A stretch of 64,000 bases of DNA from Methanobacteriaceae archaeon (GCA_030656015.1 JAUSNX010000004.1:434001-498000); one strand, 5' to 3'; shown: positions 29,060 through 40,321, numbered from the stretch's first letter. The notes: generated by a model from the sequence alone, not told the origin. Numbers and translations are program-made.

Positions 29060-30163
29060 ATGAAACTTTATGAATATAATGCCAAAGCTGTGTTTAAAAA
29101 TGATGGAATATCTGTACCTGAAGGATATATGGCCAAAACCAGTGCAGAAGCCCAAAAAATTGCGAAAAATATGAACCGGCCCGTGGCCATAAAGTCTCAA
29201 GTCCTGGTAGGTGGACGTGGTAAAGCTGGTGGAATAAAATTCGCCAATACACCACAAGAAACTTTTAAATGTGCTGAAGAGTTATTATCTAGTAAAATTA
29301 AAGGTGAAAAAGTCAAATATATTCTTATAGAAGAGAAAGCCAACATTAAAAAGGAATTCTATGTCAGTGTGGCTGTTGATCGTGCCAATAAAAAACCGCT
29401 TATTATGGCCAGTGCAGAAGGCGGAGTGGATATTGAAGAATTAGCTGAAAAAAGCCCTGAAAAAATCATCAAATATCATGTTAATCCACAGGACGACTTT
29501 TTGCCCTATGAAGGGCGAGAAATAGCTCGAAAAATGGGAGTAAAAAGCTCACTAATATCCTCCGTAGGAGGAATTATATGGAAATTATTTCAGGTATTTA
29601 AAAAATATGATGCTAACCTGGCCGAAATTAATCCACTTATTGTAACCCCTGAAGGAATTATAGCTGCTGATGCTAAACTCGATTTGGATGATGATTCTAT
29701 TTTCCGTCACCTGGAAATGATGGAGCTGGATGAGTATGAAGCAGAAGAATTTGCTTTTGTAAAACTTGAGGGTGATATTGCCGTGATTGGAAATGGAGCA
29801 GGTTTGACACTTACGGGGATGGATATGATAAAATTAAATGGTGGAGAACCAGCTACATTCTTGGATATTGGTGGTGGTGCATCCGCAGATGTTATAAAAA
29901 AAGCACTGGATTTAGTAATAGATTATTCTCCAGTAAAAGTTATATTTCTCAATGTGCTAGGTGGAATCACCCGAGCTGATGATGTAGCTCGAGGAATTAT
30001 AAAAGCTTTAGAAGAAGCTGAAAGGAAAATTCCATTGGTTATTCGACTTACTGGGACAAATGAAGAAGAAGGACAAAGATTACTCACTGATGCTGGAGTA
30101 TCTTTTGAAACATCCATGGAAGATGCCGCTAAAAAGGCAGTAGCACTTCGAAATTCTTTTTAA
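29060..30163 (+). CDS. sucC: succinyl-CoA synthetase (ADP-forming), beta subunit
   Basis: Makes succinyl-CoA, the substrate of the Kor enzyme encoded just upstream. The ATP-grasp start MKLYEYNAKAVFKNDGISVP, KSQVLVGGRGKAGGIKFA, NPLIVTPEG, GNGAGLTLTGMDMIKLNGG and NVLGGITRADDVARGI are all diagnostic. Length 367 is normal. GAGGT precedes the ATG. The alpha subunit (sucD) is not in this window. Confidence 0.94.
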   Translation: MKLYEYNAKAVFKNDGISVPEGYMAKTSAEAQKIAKNMNRPVAIKSQVLVGGRGKAGGIKFANTPQETFKCAEELLSSKIKGEKVKYILIEEKANIKKEFYVSVAVDRANKKPLIMASAEGGVDIEELAEKSPEKIIKYHVNPQDDFLPYEGREIARKMGVKSSLISSVGGIIWKLFQVFKKYDANLAEINPLIVTPEGIIAADAKLDLDDDSIFRHLEMMELDEYEAEEFAFVKLEGDIAVIGNGAGLTLTGMDMIKLNGGEPATFLDIGGGASADVIKKALDLVIDYSPVKVIFLNVLGGITRADDVARGIIKALEEAERKIPLVIRLTGTNEEEGQRLLTDAGVSFETSMEDAAKKAVALRNSF

Positions 30164-30326
30164 TCTAATTATTTTTATTTAAAAATTAAATTATAATTTA
30201 TTTTGAATTATAGTTAAAATAATTCTTATTTCATTACTTTTAAAATTTTAAATCAATTATAGTTAAAAAAATACTAAAAAATTAAAATAATCATGATATT
30301 ACTGTTTATTTATTCTTGATTTCAGA

Positions 30327-31409
30327 TTAGATACTTCTTTTTAATGTTACTGAATGGGCCATTACTAATGCTGAAAGGACAATATAAGTCAACAAAGCGG
30401 ATTCATTGAATGACCTATTAAATATAAACAGTCCTACAATACTTTGAGATAAGAAAGCAGCTAATGCACCAATTAGAAGTGCTTCTCTTCCTAAAAATAT
30501 CCGACTGCCATCTTTCCTTTTAGAGCGATACTTACGCAATATAACAAATCCAGTTATAGTAACTAACATTATCCATGACATTAAAAATAATAGTCCCAAA
30601 TATCCGGCGTCAAATGCTACAGCAAATAAGCCAGGGAGCATATAATCTATATAATCCTTTTTTGCAACAAGTACACCATAAAAAAGATGGTATGGTAATC
30701 CTAAACCTTGTATAAATGTCATTGGAAGAGTCATATAACCATCTGCCCCACCTAAGCATGCTGATTTCCAGTAACAGGATCCTTGTACATGACCAAGTAA
30801 GTTAGTGTTTGTTAAAACTGTTTTCAAACTAGGAATAGAGTACTGTTCCAATCTAGAAACCCTTAACATGGGACTTAAGACGGCTTTATTAAGTACTTGT
30901 GACATGATTTCTAGCATGGCAAATCCACCCGCACCTGCAATAATAAAACCTATGACTGATTTACGAGTTATTTTAGTACTCCTTTTAAAACTCTTGGACA
31001 TTATTAAATATCCAAAGGCCCATCCCAAAAACCATAATATGAGGAAAGACCTATGCATTATTCCTCCGGCCACCGCAATAACAAAGAAAAGAATAATACT
31101 TAATGTTTTTATAGATGTTGATTTAATCCCTACTTCACTGAGTAAGCTAGCAGCAGCAGCCACAGTAACCCAGCCAAAAACAGCTAAAGGGCCAAAAGGG
31201 TGAGTAAATTCATGGTGAGACAGAAAAGGAAGCAATAATATTATAGCATCTACACTAAACATGGCAGCGATAAGAGAAGTGAGTACAATCCCTAAAAACA
31301 AGACCATACTTAAAGGTAAAGCCACCACATTAAAAAGGAGTAAAATTCCTAGATGTATTATGACTGCTACTTCTATTATTAGTTGCAGATTATTTTGAGC
31401 AATGAACAT
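30327..31409 (-). CDS. polytopic membrane protein of unknown function
   Basis: Not recognised. A 360-residue protein with about nine hydrophobic spans. Between the last groups of spans lies an outer loop with two cysteines, GHVQGSCYWKSACLGGADGY, which could form a disulphide; the layout recalls O-antigen-polymerase-like proteins but I see no decisive motif. Weak ribosome-binding site. Alone between AT-rich gaps. Confidence 0.65.
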   Translation of the reverse strand: MFIAQNNLQLIIEVAVIIHLGILLLFNVVALPLSMVLFLGIVLTSLIAAMFSVDAIILLLPFLSHHEFTHPFGPLAVFGWVTVAAAASLLSEVGIKSTSIKTLSIILFFVIAVAGGIMHRSFLILWFLGWAFGYLIMSKSFKRSTKITRKSVIGFIIAGAGGFAMLEIMSQVLNKAVLSPMLRVSRLEQYSIPSLKTVLTNTNLLGHVQGSCYWKSACLGGADGYMTLPMTFIQGLGLPYHLFYGVLVAKKDYIDYMLPGLFAVAFDAGYLGLLFLMSWIMLVTITGFVILRKYRSKRKDGSRIFLGREALLIGALAAFLSQSIVGLFIFNRSFNESALLTYIVLSALVMAHSVTLKRSI

Positions 31410-31791
31410 GATATCAAATTAGTTTTAATAATCAGTATAATATAAATATATGGGCTAAATTAGTTTTAAAATCAAATGAAAGAAATTTTTTGTTCATTTT
31501 TGTTTCTCTAAGTTATCTATGGACCCTGAAAATTTAAAAGAATTTTACAAACTATTTTAAAACAGTAGCATAGTTAGCATATCATATTTAATTAATTATA
31601 AACTTTCCAAACCCACCCAATCTCCAAAAAAATAAATCGGCTGAAAATTCAAATTTTCTATATTTTATATTTCTCAATTTAAAAAAAATATGGTTAAAAA
31701 TTTCATTAAAATCTAAAAATTAAGAATATTGAATTAATATTAACTGAAGTTATAACCCAATATTTCTCAATTCCAGTGAAATACACTTTAT
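31410..31791. other. AT-rich intergenic gap
   Basis: 382 bp separating two leftward genes; it must hold the promoter of the membrane-protein gene (31409) and the 3' end of the DUF1002 transcript. No open frame, tRNA or strong palindrome was seen. Confidence 0.45.
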
Positions 31792-32655
31792 TTATTGTCC
31801 AGAAACTAATCCCTGCACATAATTCAATATTTCTTGCAAGAAGTTGGTTATTTGATCTACAAACCCGGGATTAGAAACTTGTTGACTTATACCTTGAAGT
31901 TTATCCTGGAAATTAGTCAAATTGGATCGAACTTTCTGAGAATTAGCCACAGAATCCGCTATTTGTTGAGTCTGGTTGTTGCTAAGATTAATATTCATTT
32001 GATTTGCAACATTTACCACAATAACTTTTATCTCATCAGGATTCTGTAAATTCTGACTTTGAGTCTGATTTTTTACATCAGAAAAAAGTTGTGCCACCTT
32101 GTCCCCATTTTGACCAGTTTGATTTACCAGTTGAGTTTCCAGATATAGCTCCTCAGTAGATGCTTTTTTAGCTTCTTCTGGAATAGGAGTACCTACAGCA
32201 ATCTCATAAGATTTTAAAACTCCGGCTAAAGCAGCTTCACCAGTAGCAGGAACTGGAGAAGAAACAACCACATATCCCCGATCTATTCCTGAAGATTGTA
32301 GGGCATTAGCATACATTTGCGGCGTTACTACAGTTACTTTACTTTTATCTACAATGACCTTAGTTCCGTTTTGATAGCTTAAATCAACCATGGCACATGA
32401 AAATATCTTACTTGAAGGATAAACCAATCCAGTGATATTTTTAGATACACTATTAACTTCTGAAGCAGTTATAACCTTAGTAGTTGCATCAGTTATATTT
32501 TTATCAGTTTTAGACTGAAAATAGCTCAACATTGAATTTTTATATGCTGCATTATTATTGGTTGCTTCCCCTAGGGTAATTGAAAAACCAGAAACAGCAT
32601 ATATGGGAGCAATTAGTACTAAAACTAAAAGAAAACCTGCCATATACTTCTTCAT
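31792..32655 (-). CDS. DUF1002-type secreted protein
   Basis: A 287-residue exported protein with signal peptide MKKYMAGFLLVLVLIAPIYAVSG. The segment GYVVVSSPVPATGEAALAGVLKSYE is the hallmark of the DUF1002 family, which is found in Firmicutes and methanogens and has no established role. The C-terminal third is Asn/Gln-rich and helical. GAGGTG precedes the ATG. Confidence 0.8.
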   Translation of the reverse strand: MKKYMAGFLLVLVLIAPIYAVSGFSITLGEATNNNAAYKNSMLSYFQSKTDKNITDATTKVITASEVNSVSKNITGLVYPSSKIFSCAMVDLSYQNGTKVIVDKSKVTVVTPQMYANALQSSGIDRGYVVVSSPVPATGEAALAGVLKSYEIAVGTPIPEEAKKASTEELYLETQLVNQTGQNGDKVAQLFSDVKNQTQSQNLQNPDEIKVIVVNVANQMNINLSNNQTQQIADSVANSQKVRSNLTNFQDKLQGISQQVSNPGFVDQITNFLQEILNYVQGLVSGQ

Positions 32656-32835
32656 AGCATCACCTCTTTACTATAATTGAACAGCCATTATTAAATACTT
32701 TTTTATAGTAATAAGTATTTTTATGCCCAAAAAAACAACGCAAAATATGTTTTTCACAAATTAGAATTAAAATATTAAAAAAAATAGAATTTAATGGTAT
32801 TAAAACCATGCAGCTACAGAATAATCCATCTATAT

Positions 32836-33750
32836 CTAAGCTAAAAGAACAACTCTGCTTTCAGTAGATTCATTTACTACTTCCAAACCACATAAATTCC
32901 CAATATCCCTGGCAAAATCTTTTACTTCTGAAAACATAGGCATATTATCTAAAGCCATTCTTTGACGAGAATATCCTACAAACATGTATGCTTTAACTTC
33001 TACAAAATCAGGCTGGGCTTTTTTGATTAAATCAGCATATCCTTGCGGATCAAACATATTCTTTTCCCTAACCGCGGTTATTCTAAGAACCTTACGGCAG
33101 TCAAAAGTGGAAAGTAATTCCAGAGAATCATTAAGATTTTCCCAGGCACCTTCGATTTGTGGTCGACAAAGTTTTTGATAAGTATCCTTTTCCGGAGCAT
33201 CCAGGGAAATATAAAGTTGAGTTGGATCCTGGGGAAGTTCTTTTAATTTAGATGGTGTTAGACCATTGCTGACCAAGAATGTAGTGAAGTCCCGGCGATT
33301 AAATTCAGAAATTAACTCTCCAATTTCTGGATAAAGCATAGGTTCTCCTGCCAGAGAAATAGCTGCATTTTTAGGATCACCAGATTCCAGGGCCTTCTTT
33401 TTATTGGCTTTTTCATTCCCAAAAAAGCCACATAACAACTTTTTTTGGGCCTGAATACAATCTTCAATTATTTCTTTTGGTTCATCATAAGGCCCCTCCC
33501 ATTTAATATCCGTGCTGGAAAGGTCTCTCCAGCAGAAAAAACATTTTTGTTGGCAAAAAGGAATACTAGGGGACATTTGAAGACACCTATGGCTTTCAAT
33601 CCCATAAAATTTTTCTTTATAGCATACTCCCTCATCAAGAATGCTTTTTTTGGTCCAGTGACATATTTTTGCGGCGGCATGGTAATTCTCGCCTGCAAAA
33701 CGATAACCCATTTTCTCAAGCTTTTGCCGTTGTTCAGTTGTTAATATCAT
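32836..33750 (-). CDS. taw1: 4-demethylwyosine synthase (radical SAM tRNA enzyme)
   Basis: Forms the tricyclic base of wyosine at G37 of tRNA-Phe using pyruvate. The radical SAM motif is CQQKCFFCW (CxxxCxxC, about residue 63); a further upstream cysteine pair (CHWTKKS, CYKEKFYGI, HRCLQMSP) matches the second cluster of TYW1. Later motifs are ISLAGEPMLYPEI and LYISLDAPEKDTYQKLCRP. Length 304 is normal for the archaeal single-domain form. GG precedes an AT-rich spacer and the ATG. Confidence 0.93.
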   Translation of the reverse strand: MILTTEQRQKLEKMGYRFAGENYHAAAKICHWTKKSILDEGVCYKEKFYGIESHRCLQMSPSIPFCQQKCFFCWRDLSSTDIKWEGPYDEPKEIIEDCIQAQKKLLCGFFGNEKANKKKALESGDPKNAAISLAGEPMLYPEIGELISEFNRRDFTTFLVSNGLTPSKLKELPQDPTQLYISLDAPEKDTYQKLCRPQIEGAWENLNDSLELLSTFDCRKVLRITAVREKNMFDPQGYADLIKKAQPDFVEVKAYMFVGYSRQRMALDNMPMFSEVKDFARDIGNLCGLEVVNESTESRVVLLA

Positions 33751-34676
33751 TTTATATCCTTACTTAAAATTGAATTATGTGATAAATTAAGTTTATAAAT
33801 AGGTAATAGCTAATTAAAATTTAATGAAATTTAATTAGTTATGAAATTATTAAACTAATTAAAAAATATTTAGTTTAATTTATCTTTAATCATTACATAA
33901 TATAATTTATCTACCATTCAATTAATAGCTGTAAATAATAAGATTATCAGCTTCAATTTTAATACTTTATATGTTTAATATAAAATTTTTAATTTTCTTT
34001 TTTTTTTGATATTATGAATACTAGGCGATATACTTTAATTTCATTGAGTCATTCAGAAACAAAAAATAGTATTTGTAAACGATACTTTTTGCTTGGAAAA
34101 GTGTGTTGTTAAAACATAAGCTGGATAAAACACTTTGAATAGAGAAAAGCTTTCTATCGAATTATAACTTGAGACTCTAAAAATTATATATCTTAACCAG
34201 ATAATCAATACCCATCGCATAAACCAATCACATTAAATAATTATATTAAATATTATATTTTATTTTGATCTTGTTTTTACAGAAAATCATCAAATCTCAT
34301 CATTGGATATAAGAAATATTAATTAGCCAATTTATAATTTCAAATCTATTTTTCCAAACAATAATAGTTAAAAAAATATTATTAAACTGAATAAATTTCT
34401 GAAAATAGTGGCCTAAAACTAAATTATTCAAAATTTAAAGACATATTATGACTATTTTTGTTATTAAATAGGCTTAGAATTATATTTAGATAACTCTAAT
34501 AATAAAAATCTATTTAATAAAATTTTAGCCATAAATATCCCAAAATAATGCTTTTTTCAGCGAAATAACGCCTTTAATTTAGAATTTAACTGATGATGGC
34601 CAATATTTGATTTAATTGCTTTAAATGAAAAAATAAACCATATATAAGCTTTGTTGTCCTATCTTTCAACAAAACA
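33751..34676. other. 926-bp AT-rich region without recognisable genes
   Basis: Holds the promoter of taw1 at its left end. The middle is extremely AT-rich; a less AT-rich patch near 34080-34160 has no convincing frame. A first TATA-like TATATAAG at 34641-34648 precedes the better TATA box of the next gene. No tRNA or repeat array was found. Confidence 0.45.
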
Positions 34677-34684
34677 TTTATATA
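34677..34684 (+). promoter_or_regulatory. TATA box of the first transglutaminase-like gene
   Basis: AAACATTTATATAG: a strong BRE/TATA element, conserved almost base for base at the paralogue (35842-35849). Initiation about 25 nt downstream would give a leader of roughly 55 nt containing the hairpin below. Confidence 0.65.
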
Positions 34685-34720
34685 GTCTTCTAATGTGAAT
34701 AATACCTATTGTTACCAAAA

Positions 34721-34748
34721 GTCTAAAAGCCATTATTAGCATTTAGAC
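34721..34748 (+). promoter_or_regulatory. leader hairpin next to the ribosome-binding site
   Basis: GTCTAAA (34721-34727) pairs with TTTAGAC (34742-34748), and an inner GC pairs with GC, with an 8-nt loop. It ends 2 bp before GGAGG (34751-34755). The same outer stem is kept in the paralogue's leader although inner bases differ, so RNA structure is probably selected. It could control access to the ribosome-binding site. Confidence 0.5.
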
Positions 34749-34762
34749 GTGGAGGCGGTACA

Positions 34763-35416
34763 ATTAAGCGACATTCAATATATGCCCTACTGATTGCATT
34801 ATGCATAGTAGTGAGCTTTTTGCCCTTTTCACAAGGTGCCATTGTAGGAGATACACAAAACTCAAAAACAACTTTAAAGGTGGATAACAGTGTTTCCGAA
34901 GTAAGCGCTGCTTACAAAAAGAAATACAAAAGTTATTCCCAAAAAAAGTACTACAAATATAAAAAGTCCAAGTATTACAAGAAATACTCTAAAAACCACT
35001 ATTACAAAAAAAGCAAGAGTACTAGTCCCATTAGTCCAGCAACAGAAAAAGAAAAAGAAGAACTTAATCATTTACAGGGAACAGCTGGATTAAACAAACT
35101 TTCTAAATACATTAACAAACACTTAAACCACAGATCCGGAGCAGCACACACCGCAGCAGGTGTTGAAAAAACTGGATACGGAGACTGCTGGGGACTCTCA
35201 GATTGGACTTCAAAAAAGCTATCTAAAAACGGATATCAAGTTAAAGTGGTGCAAGGTGCAACATCAGCATCATCCAGACACCGCTGGACACAGGTAAAAG
35301 TAGATGGGAAATGGACTACATTTGAGCCATCACTGGTGACCAAAAAATATGGAAGTAAACATTACACCGCCACTTGCGGAAAAGTAAGTTCAGTTATAAA
35401 AACTTACAACATTTAA
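34763..35416 (+). CDS. secreted transglutaminase-like cysteine protease, Lys/Tyr-rich linker
   Basis: Probable wall-acting enzyme. Reading from ATT at 34763 gives 217 residues: a signal peptide (KRHS, then YALLIALCIVVSFLPFSQGA), a Lys/Tyr-rich region of about 45 residues (KKYYKYKKSKYYKKYSK), and a C-terminal transglutaminase-like domain with Cys142 in GYGDCWGLSDW, His173 in SSRHRWTQV and GKWTTFEPS, where Glu188 stands in place of the usual Asp. The only ATG/GTG in this frame is GTG at 34811, which would cut the signal peptide in half; GGAGG lies 7 nt before the ATT. The fold resembles the catalytic part of pseudomurein endoisopeptidases, but the substrate is inferred. Confidence 0.75.
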   Translation: MKRHSIYALLIALCIVVSFLPFSQGAIVGDTQNSKTTLKVDNSVSEVSAAYKKKYKSYSQKKYYKYKKSKYYKKYSKNHYYKKSKSTSPISPATEKEKEELNHLQGTAGLNKLSKYINKHLNHRSGAAHTAAGVEKTGYGDCWGLSDWTSKKLSKNGYQVKVVQGATSASSRHRWTQVKVDGKWTTFEPSLVTKKYGSKHYTATCGKVSSVIKTYNI

Positions 35417-35829
35417 TGTTTACTCTTTTTTATTTTTAGCAATCCATATAAATTTTAAATTAATTTTAATAATTATTTACTATTTTTAAGAAATTTTAAG
35501 TAATATTGAACCATTTATTAATTTTTTAACAGATCTATGTTAAAAAAGTTTAATCAATTTAAAACAAATAATTTTTAAAGAGATTATGGCAATTTTCTTG
35601 TATTTAAAAGCAAACAAAAGATTTTTTAATTAATTAGAACTTTATTAAGAAATTTATTGTTTGTAAAAATTAAAAGGCGCATTTAAGGCGATTTTAAAAG
35701 CCATACTAATTTATAAAGGCTCTTCTAAGATAAGAAACATTATAAAAAGAGATTTAAAGACTTTTAACAAAGTCCATTAAGTGCTCTAAATCTAAAAAAG
35801 GACCCTATATAAGCTTTTTTGTCCATTTT
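35417..35829. other. AT-rich spacer between the tandem paralogues
   Basis: A short hairpin-like AACATTTAATGTT followed by a T-rich tract at 35407-35440 may terminate the first gene. The rest is AT-rich with no gene; it ends with the conserved promoter of the second copy (TATATAAGC near 35806 and TATA box at 35842). Confidence 0.45.
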
Positions 35830-35841
35830 GACAAAGAAACA

Positions 35842-35849
35842 TTTATATA
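35842..35849 (+). promoter_or_regulatory. TATA box of the second transglutaminase-like gene
   Basis: ACATTTATATAGC, matching the promoter of the upstream paralogue in sequence and in distance to the hairpin and start. Confidence 0.65.
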
Positions 35850-35883
35850 GCATTATAATATGAATAATAGTGTTGTTACCAAA

Positions 35884-35915
35884 GTCTAATTTATAGCCAT
35901 TTGAGGCTTTTAGAC
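35884..35915 (+). promoter_or_regulatory. leader hairpin of the second paralogue
   Basis: GTCTAA (35884-35889) pairs with TTAGAC (35910-35915) and AGCC pairs with GGCT inside, with an A/T internal loop. GGAGG follows at 35918-35922. Compared with the first copy the outer stem is unchanged and the inner stem has shifted in sequence while still pairing. Confidence 0.5.
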
Positions 35916-35929
35916 ATGGAGGCGGTACA

Positions 35930-36472
35930 ATTAAGCGACATTCGCGATATTCGCTACTAATTGCATTATGCATGGTAGTGAGCATTTTGCCCTTTTCACA
36001 AGGGGCTTTATTAGGAGACATCCAAAACTCTAAAACTACTTTAAAAATCGATGGAACAGTTTCACAAGTAAGCGCTGCTAGTATTACTAAAGCTACGGCA
36101 GCAGAGAATGCACAATTAACTCATTTGCAAGGAAAAGCTGGATTAAGCACTTTGCGAAAATACATTAACAAACACTTAAATCACAGATCCGGAGCAGCTC
36201 ATACTGCTGCAGGTGTTAATAAAACCGGATACGGAGACTGCTGGGGACTCTCAGATTGGACTGCAAAGATACTCAAAAAAAATGGATACACCGTCCGAGT
36301 GGTGCAAGGTGCAACATCAGCATCATCCAGACACCGCTGGACACAAGTAAAAATTGATGGAAAATGGATCACCTTTGAACCTTCACTGGTGACCAAAAAA
36401 TATGGAAGTAAACCTTACACATCTACTTGTGCAAAAGCAAGCAAGGTCATAGTAACCTATAATGGTAAATAG
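35930..36472 (+). CDS. secreted transglutaminase-like cysteine protease, short form
   Basis: Tandem paralogue of the preceding gene. From ATT at 35930 it has 180 residues: signal peptide (KRHS, then YSLLIALCMVVSILPFSQGA), a short Ala/Thr-rich linker instead of the Lys/Tyr region, and the same domain with Cys104 (GYGDCWGLSDW), His135 (SSRHRWTQV) and Glu150 (WITFEPS). The first ATG in frame, 35972, would give a truncated signal peptide. The DNA around the start is nearly identical to the first copy and the differences are mostly synonymous in this frame, which supports the upstream reading. Confidence 0.75.
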   Translation: MKRHSRYSLLIALCMVVSILPFSQGALLGDIQNSKTTLKIDGTVSQVSAASITKATAAENAQLTHLQGKAGLSTLRKYINKHLNHRSGAAHTAAGVNKTGYGDCWGLSDWTAKILKKNGYTVRVVQGATSASSRHRWTQVKIDGKWITFEPSLVTKKYGSKPYTSTCAKASKVIVTYNGK

Positions 36473-37496
<1,024 letters not shown>

Positions 37497-37607
37497 ATTA
37501 ATTAAATATCATTAAGAATTTCATTATTAATTCCTAATATTTAATAATTTTATGTTTTTAATATTTTATTAATAGCTACTGAGTTCGGCAGCTTAAGGAG
37601 AATATGA

Positions 37608-38831
37608 ATGTCACTCAAATTCAATACCATAGATGATTTTCAGTTTAACAACAAGACAGTTCTAGTCCGAGTAGATATAAATTCCCCTGTGGACCCTAAT
37701 ACTGGAATTATCTTAGATGACACACGAATGAAACTTCATGCAGAAACTATACTCGAACTATCTGATAAAGGAGCTAAAACTATCCTTTTAGCTCATCAAA
37801 GTCGTCCAGGTAAAAAGGATTTTACCACCTTAGAACAACATGCACATGTTTTATCCAAAATACTCGGTCGGCCTGTGATTTATGTAGAAGATATATTTGG
37901 GTGTGCGGCCATGGAAACAATTGCCCGACTTGAGCCAGGTGACGTTTTACTCCTTGAAAATGTCCGCTTTTACTCAGAAGAAGTTTTAAAAAGAGAAGCT
38001 CATCTGCAAGCAGACACCCATATGGTGAAAAAACTTTCTTCCATTGCCGATTACTTTATTAACGATGCTTTTGCAACTGCTCATCGATCACAGCCTTCAT
38101 TAGTCGGTTTTGCCTTCGAATTACCATCCGCGGCAGGAAGATTGATGGAAAAAGAACTTAGAATTCTTTATGGTGCATTAGATAATGTCCAGAGACCTTG
38201 CGTGTATGTTTTAGGTGGAGTAAAAGTCGATGATTCCATTATGGTAATAGAAAATGTACTGGAAAATGGAAGTGCTGATTTTATTCTCACTACTGGATTA
38301 GTAGCCAATATATTCCTTCTAGCATCTAAAGTAAAAATTGGTAGATGTAATAAAGAATTTATTGAGAAAAAGGGATATTTTGATTTTTTAAAGGTTGCTG
38401 AGAGGTTAATAGATAAATTTAAGGATAAAATCTCAATACCCATAGATGTGGCAATTTGTAAAGATAATAAAAGGATGGATGTTCCGGTTAATGAGATTCC
38501 GGATCTTCCAATATATGACATTGGGACAGAAACTATCAAATTATATGCCCAAAAAATACGTCAGGCCAAAACCATATTTGCCAATGGGCCCGCCGGAGTT
38601 TTTGAAAATCCAGAATTCAGTATTGGGACCGATGACATACTCAATGCCATAGCTTCTTCAGATGGATTCTCTATTATTGGAGGAGGCCATCTAGCAGCAG
38701 CCGCAGTTCAAATGGGCTTTGAAGGTGAAATTGATCACATTAGTAGTGGTGGTGGGGCCAGTATAAGTCTTCTGGCAGGTGAAGAACTTCCAGTAGTAAA
38801 AGTTTTAGAAGAAGTGGCCGTTAAAAAATAA
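37608..38831 (+). CDS. pgk: phosphoglycerate kinase
   Basis: Transfers phosphate between 1,3-bisphosphoglycerate and ADP. Conserved: VLVRVDINSPVDP, HQSRPGKKDF, LLLENVRFYSEE, FINDAFATAHRSQPSLVGF, YVLGGVKVDDS and the C-terminal nucleotide-site GGGHLAAAA. Length 407 is typical of archaea. AAGGAG precedes the ATG at 7 nt. Gluconeogenic pair with tpiA. Confidence 0.96.
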   Translation: MSLKFNTIDDFQFNNKTVLVRVDINSPVDPNTGIILDDTRMKLHAETILELSDKGAKTILLAHQSRPGKKDFTTLEQHAHVLSKILGRPVIYVEDIFGCAAMETIARLEPGDVLLLENVRFYSEEVLKREAHLQADTHMVKKLSSIADYFINDAFATAHRSQPSLVGFAFELPSAAGRLMEKELRILYGALDNVQRPCVYVLGGVKVDDSIMVIENVLENGSADFILTTGLVANIFLLASKVKIGRCNKEFIEKKGYFDFLKVAERLIDKFKDKISIPIDVAICKDNKRMDVPVNEIPDLPIYDIGTETIKLYAQKIRQAKTIFANGPAGVFENPEFSIGTDDILNAIASSDGFSIIGGGHLAAAAVQMGFEGEIDHISSGGGASISLLAGEELPVVKVLEEVAVKK

Positions 38832-39296
<465 letters not shown>

Positions 39297-39318
39297 AGTA
39301 CGAGAAATAAAATTAGTA

Positions 39319-39326
39319 TTTATATA
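39319..39326 (+). promoter_or_regulatory. TATA box of tRNA-Pro
   Basis: GTATTTATATAACT, centred about 22 nt before the mature tRNA-Pro 5' end, indicating that this tRNA has its own promoter. Confidence 0.5.
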
Positions 39327-39343
39327 ACTTAATTAAAGCAATG

Positions 39344-39420
<77 letters not shown>

Positions 39421-39490
39421 CTTAAAATTCATAGATTATTTTCATGTATTAATTAATTGCATGAAAAACTTAACATATAATAATCAATCA

Positions 39491-39964
<474 letters not shown>

Positions 39965-39968
39965 CATT

Positions 39969-40043
<75 letters not shown>

Positions 40044-40087
40044 TTTTCTGATTTTTTATTGGGATTATTTTAACTGGAGGATATATT

Positions 40088-40321
40088 GTGAAGAAAGATA
40101 TCTTAAAGCACGAACTAGTTCCCGATCATGTTATTTTGTCTGAATCTGAAGTTTCTAAAGTACTTAAAAAAATTGAAGCACATCCTGAACAGCTCCCTAA
40201 AATAAAAACTGATGACCCTGTGGTCAAATCTATTGGGGCTAAAGAAGGAGACATACTTGAAATAACTCGTAAAAGCGCCACAGCAGGAAAATTTGTTACT
40301 TATAGGCGGGTGCATGATTAA
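40088..40321 (+). CDS. rpoH: DNA-directed RNA polymerase subunit H
   Basis: A 77-residue archaeal Rpb5 C-terminal homologue: HELVPDHVILSESEVSKVL and the end TRKSATAGKFVTYRRV are typical. It starts with GTG behind GGAGG and opens the conserved RNA polymerase operon. Confidence 0.95.
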   Translation: MKKDILKHELVPDHVILSESEVSKVLKKIEAHPEQLPKIKTDDPVVKSIGAKEGDILEITRKSATAGKFVTYRRVHD

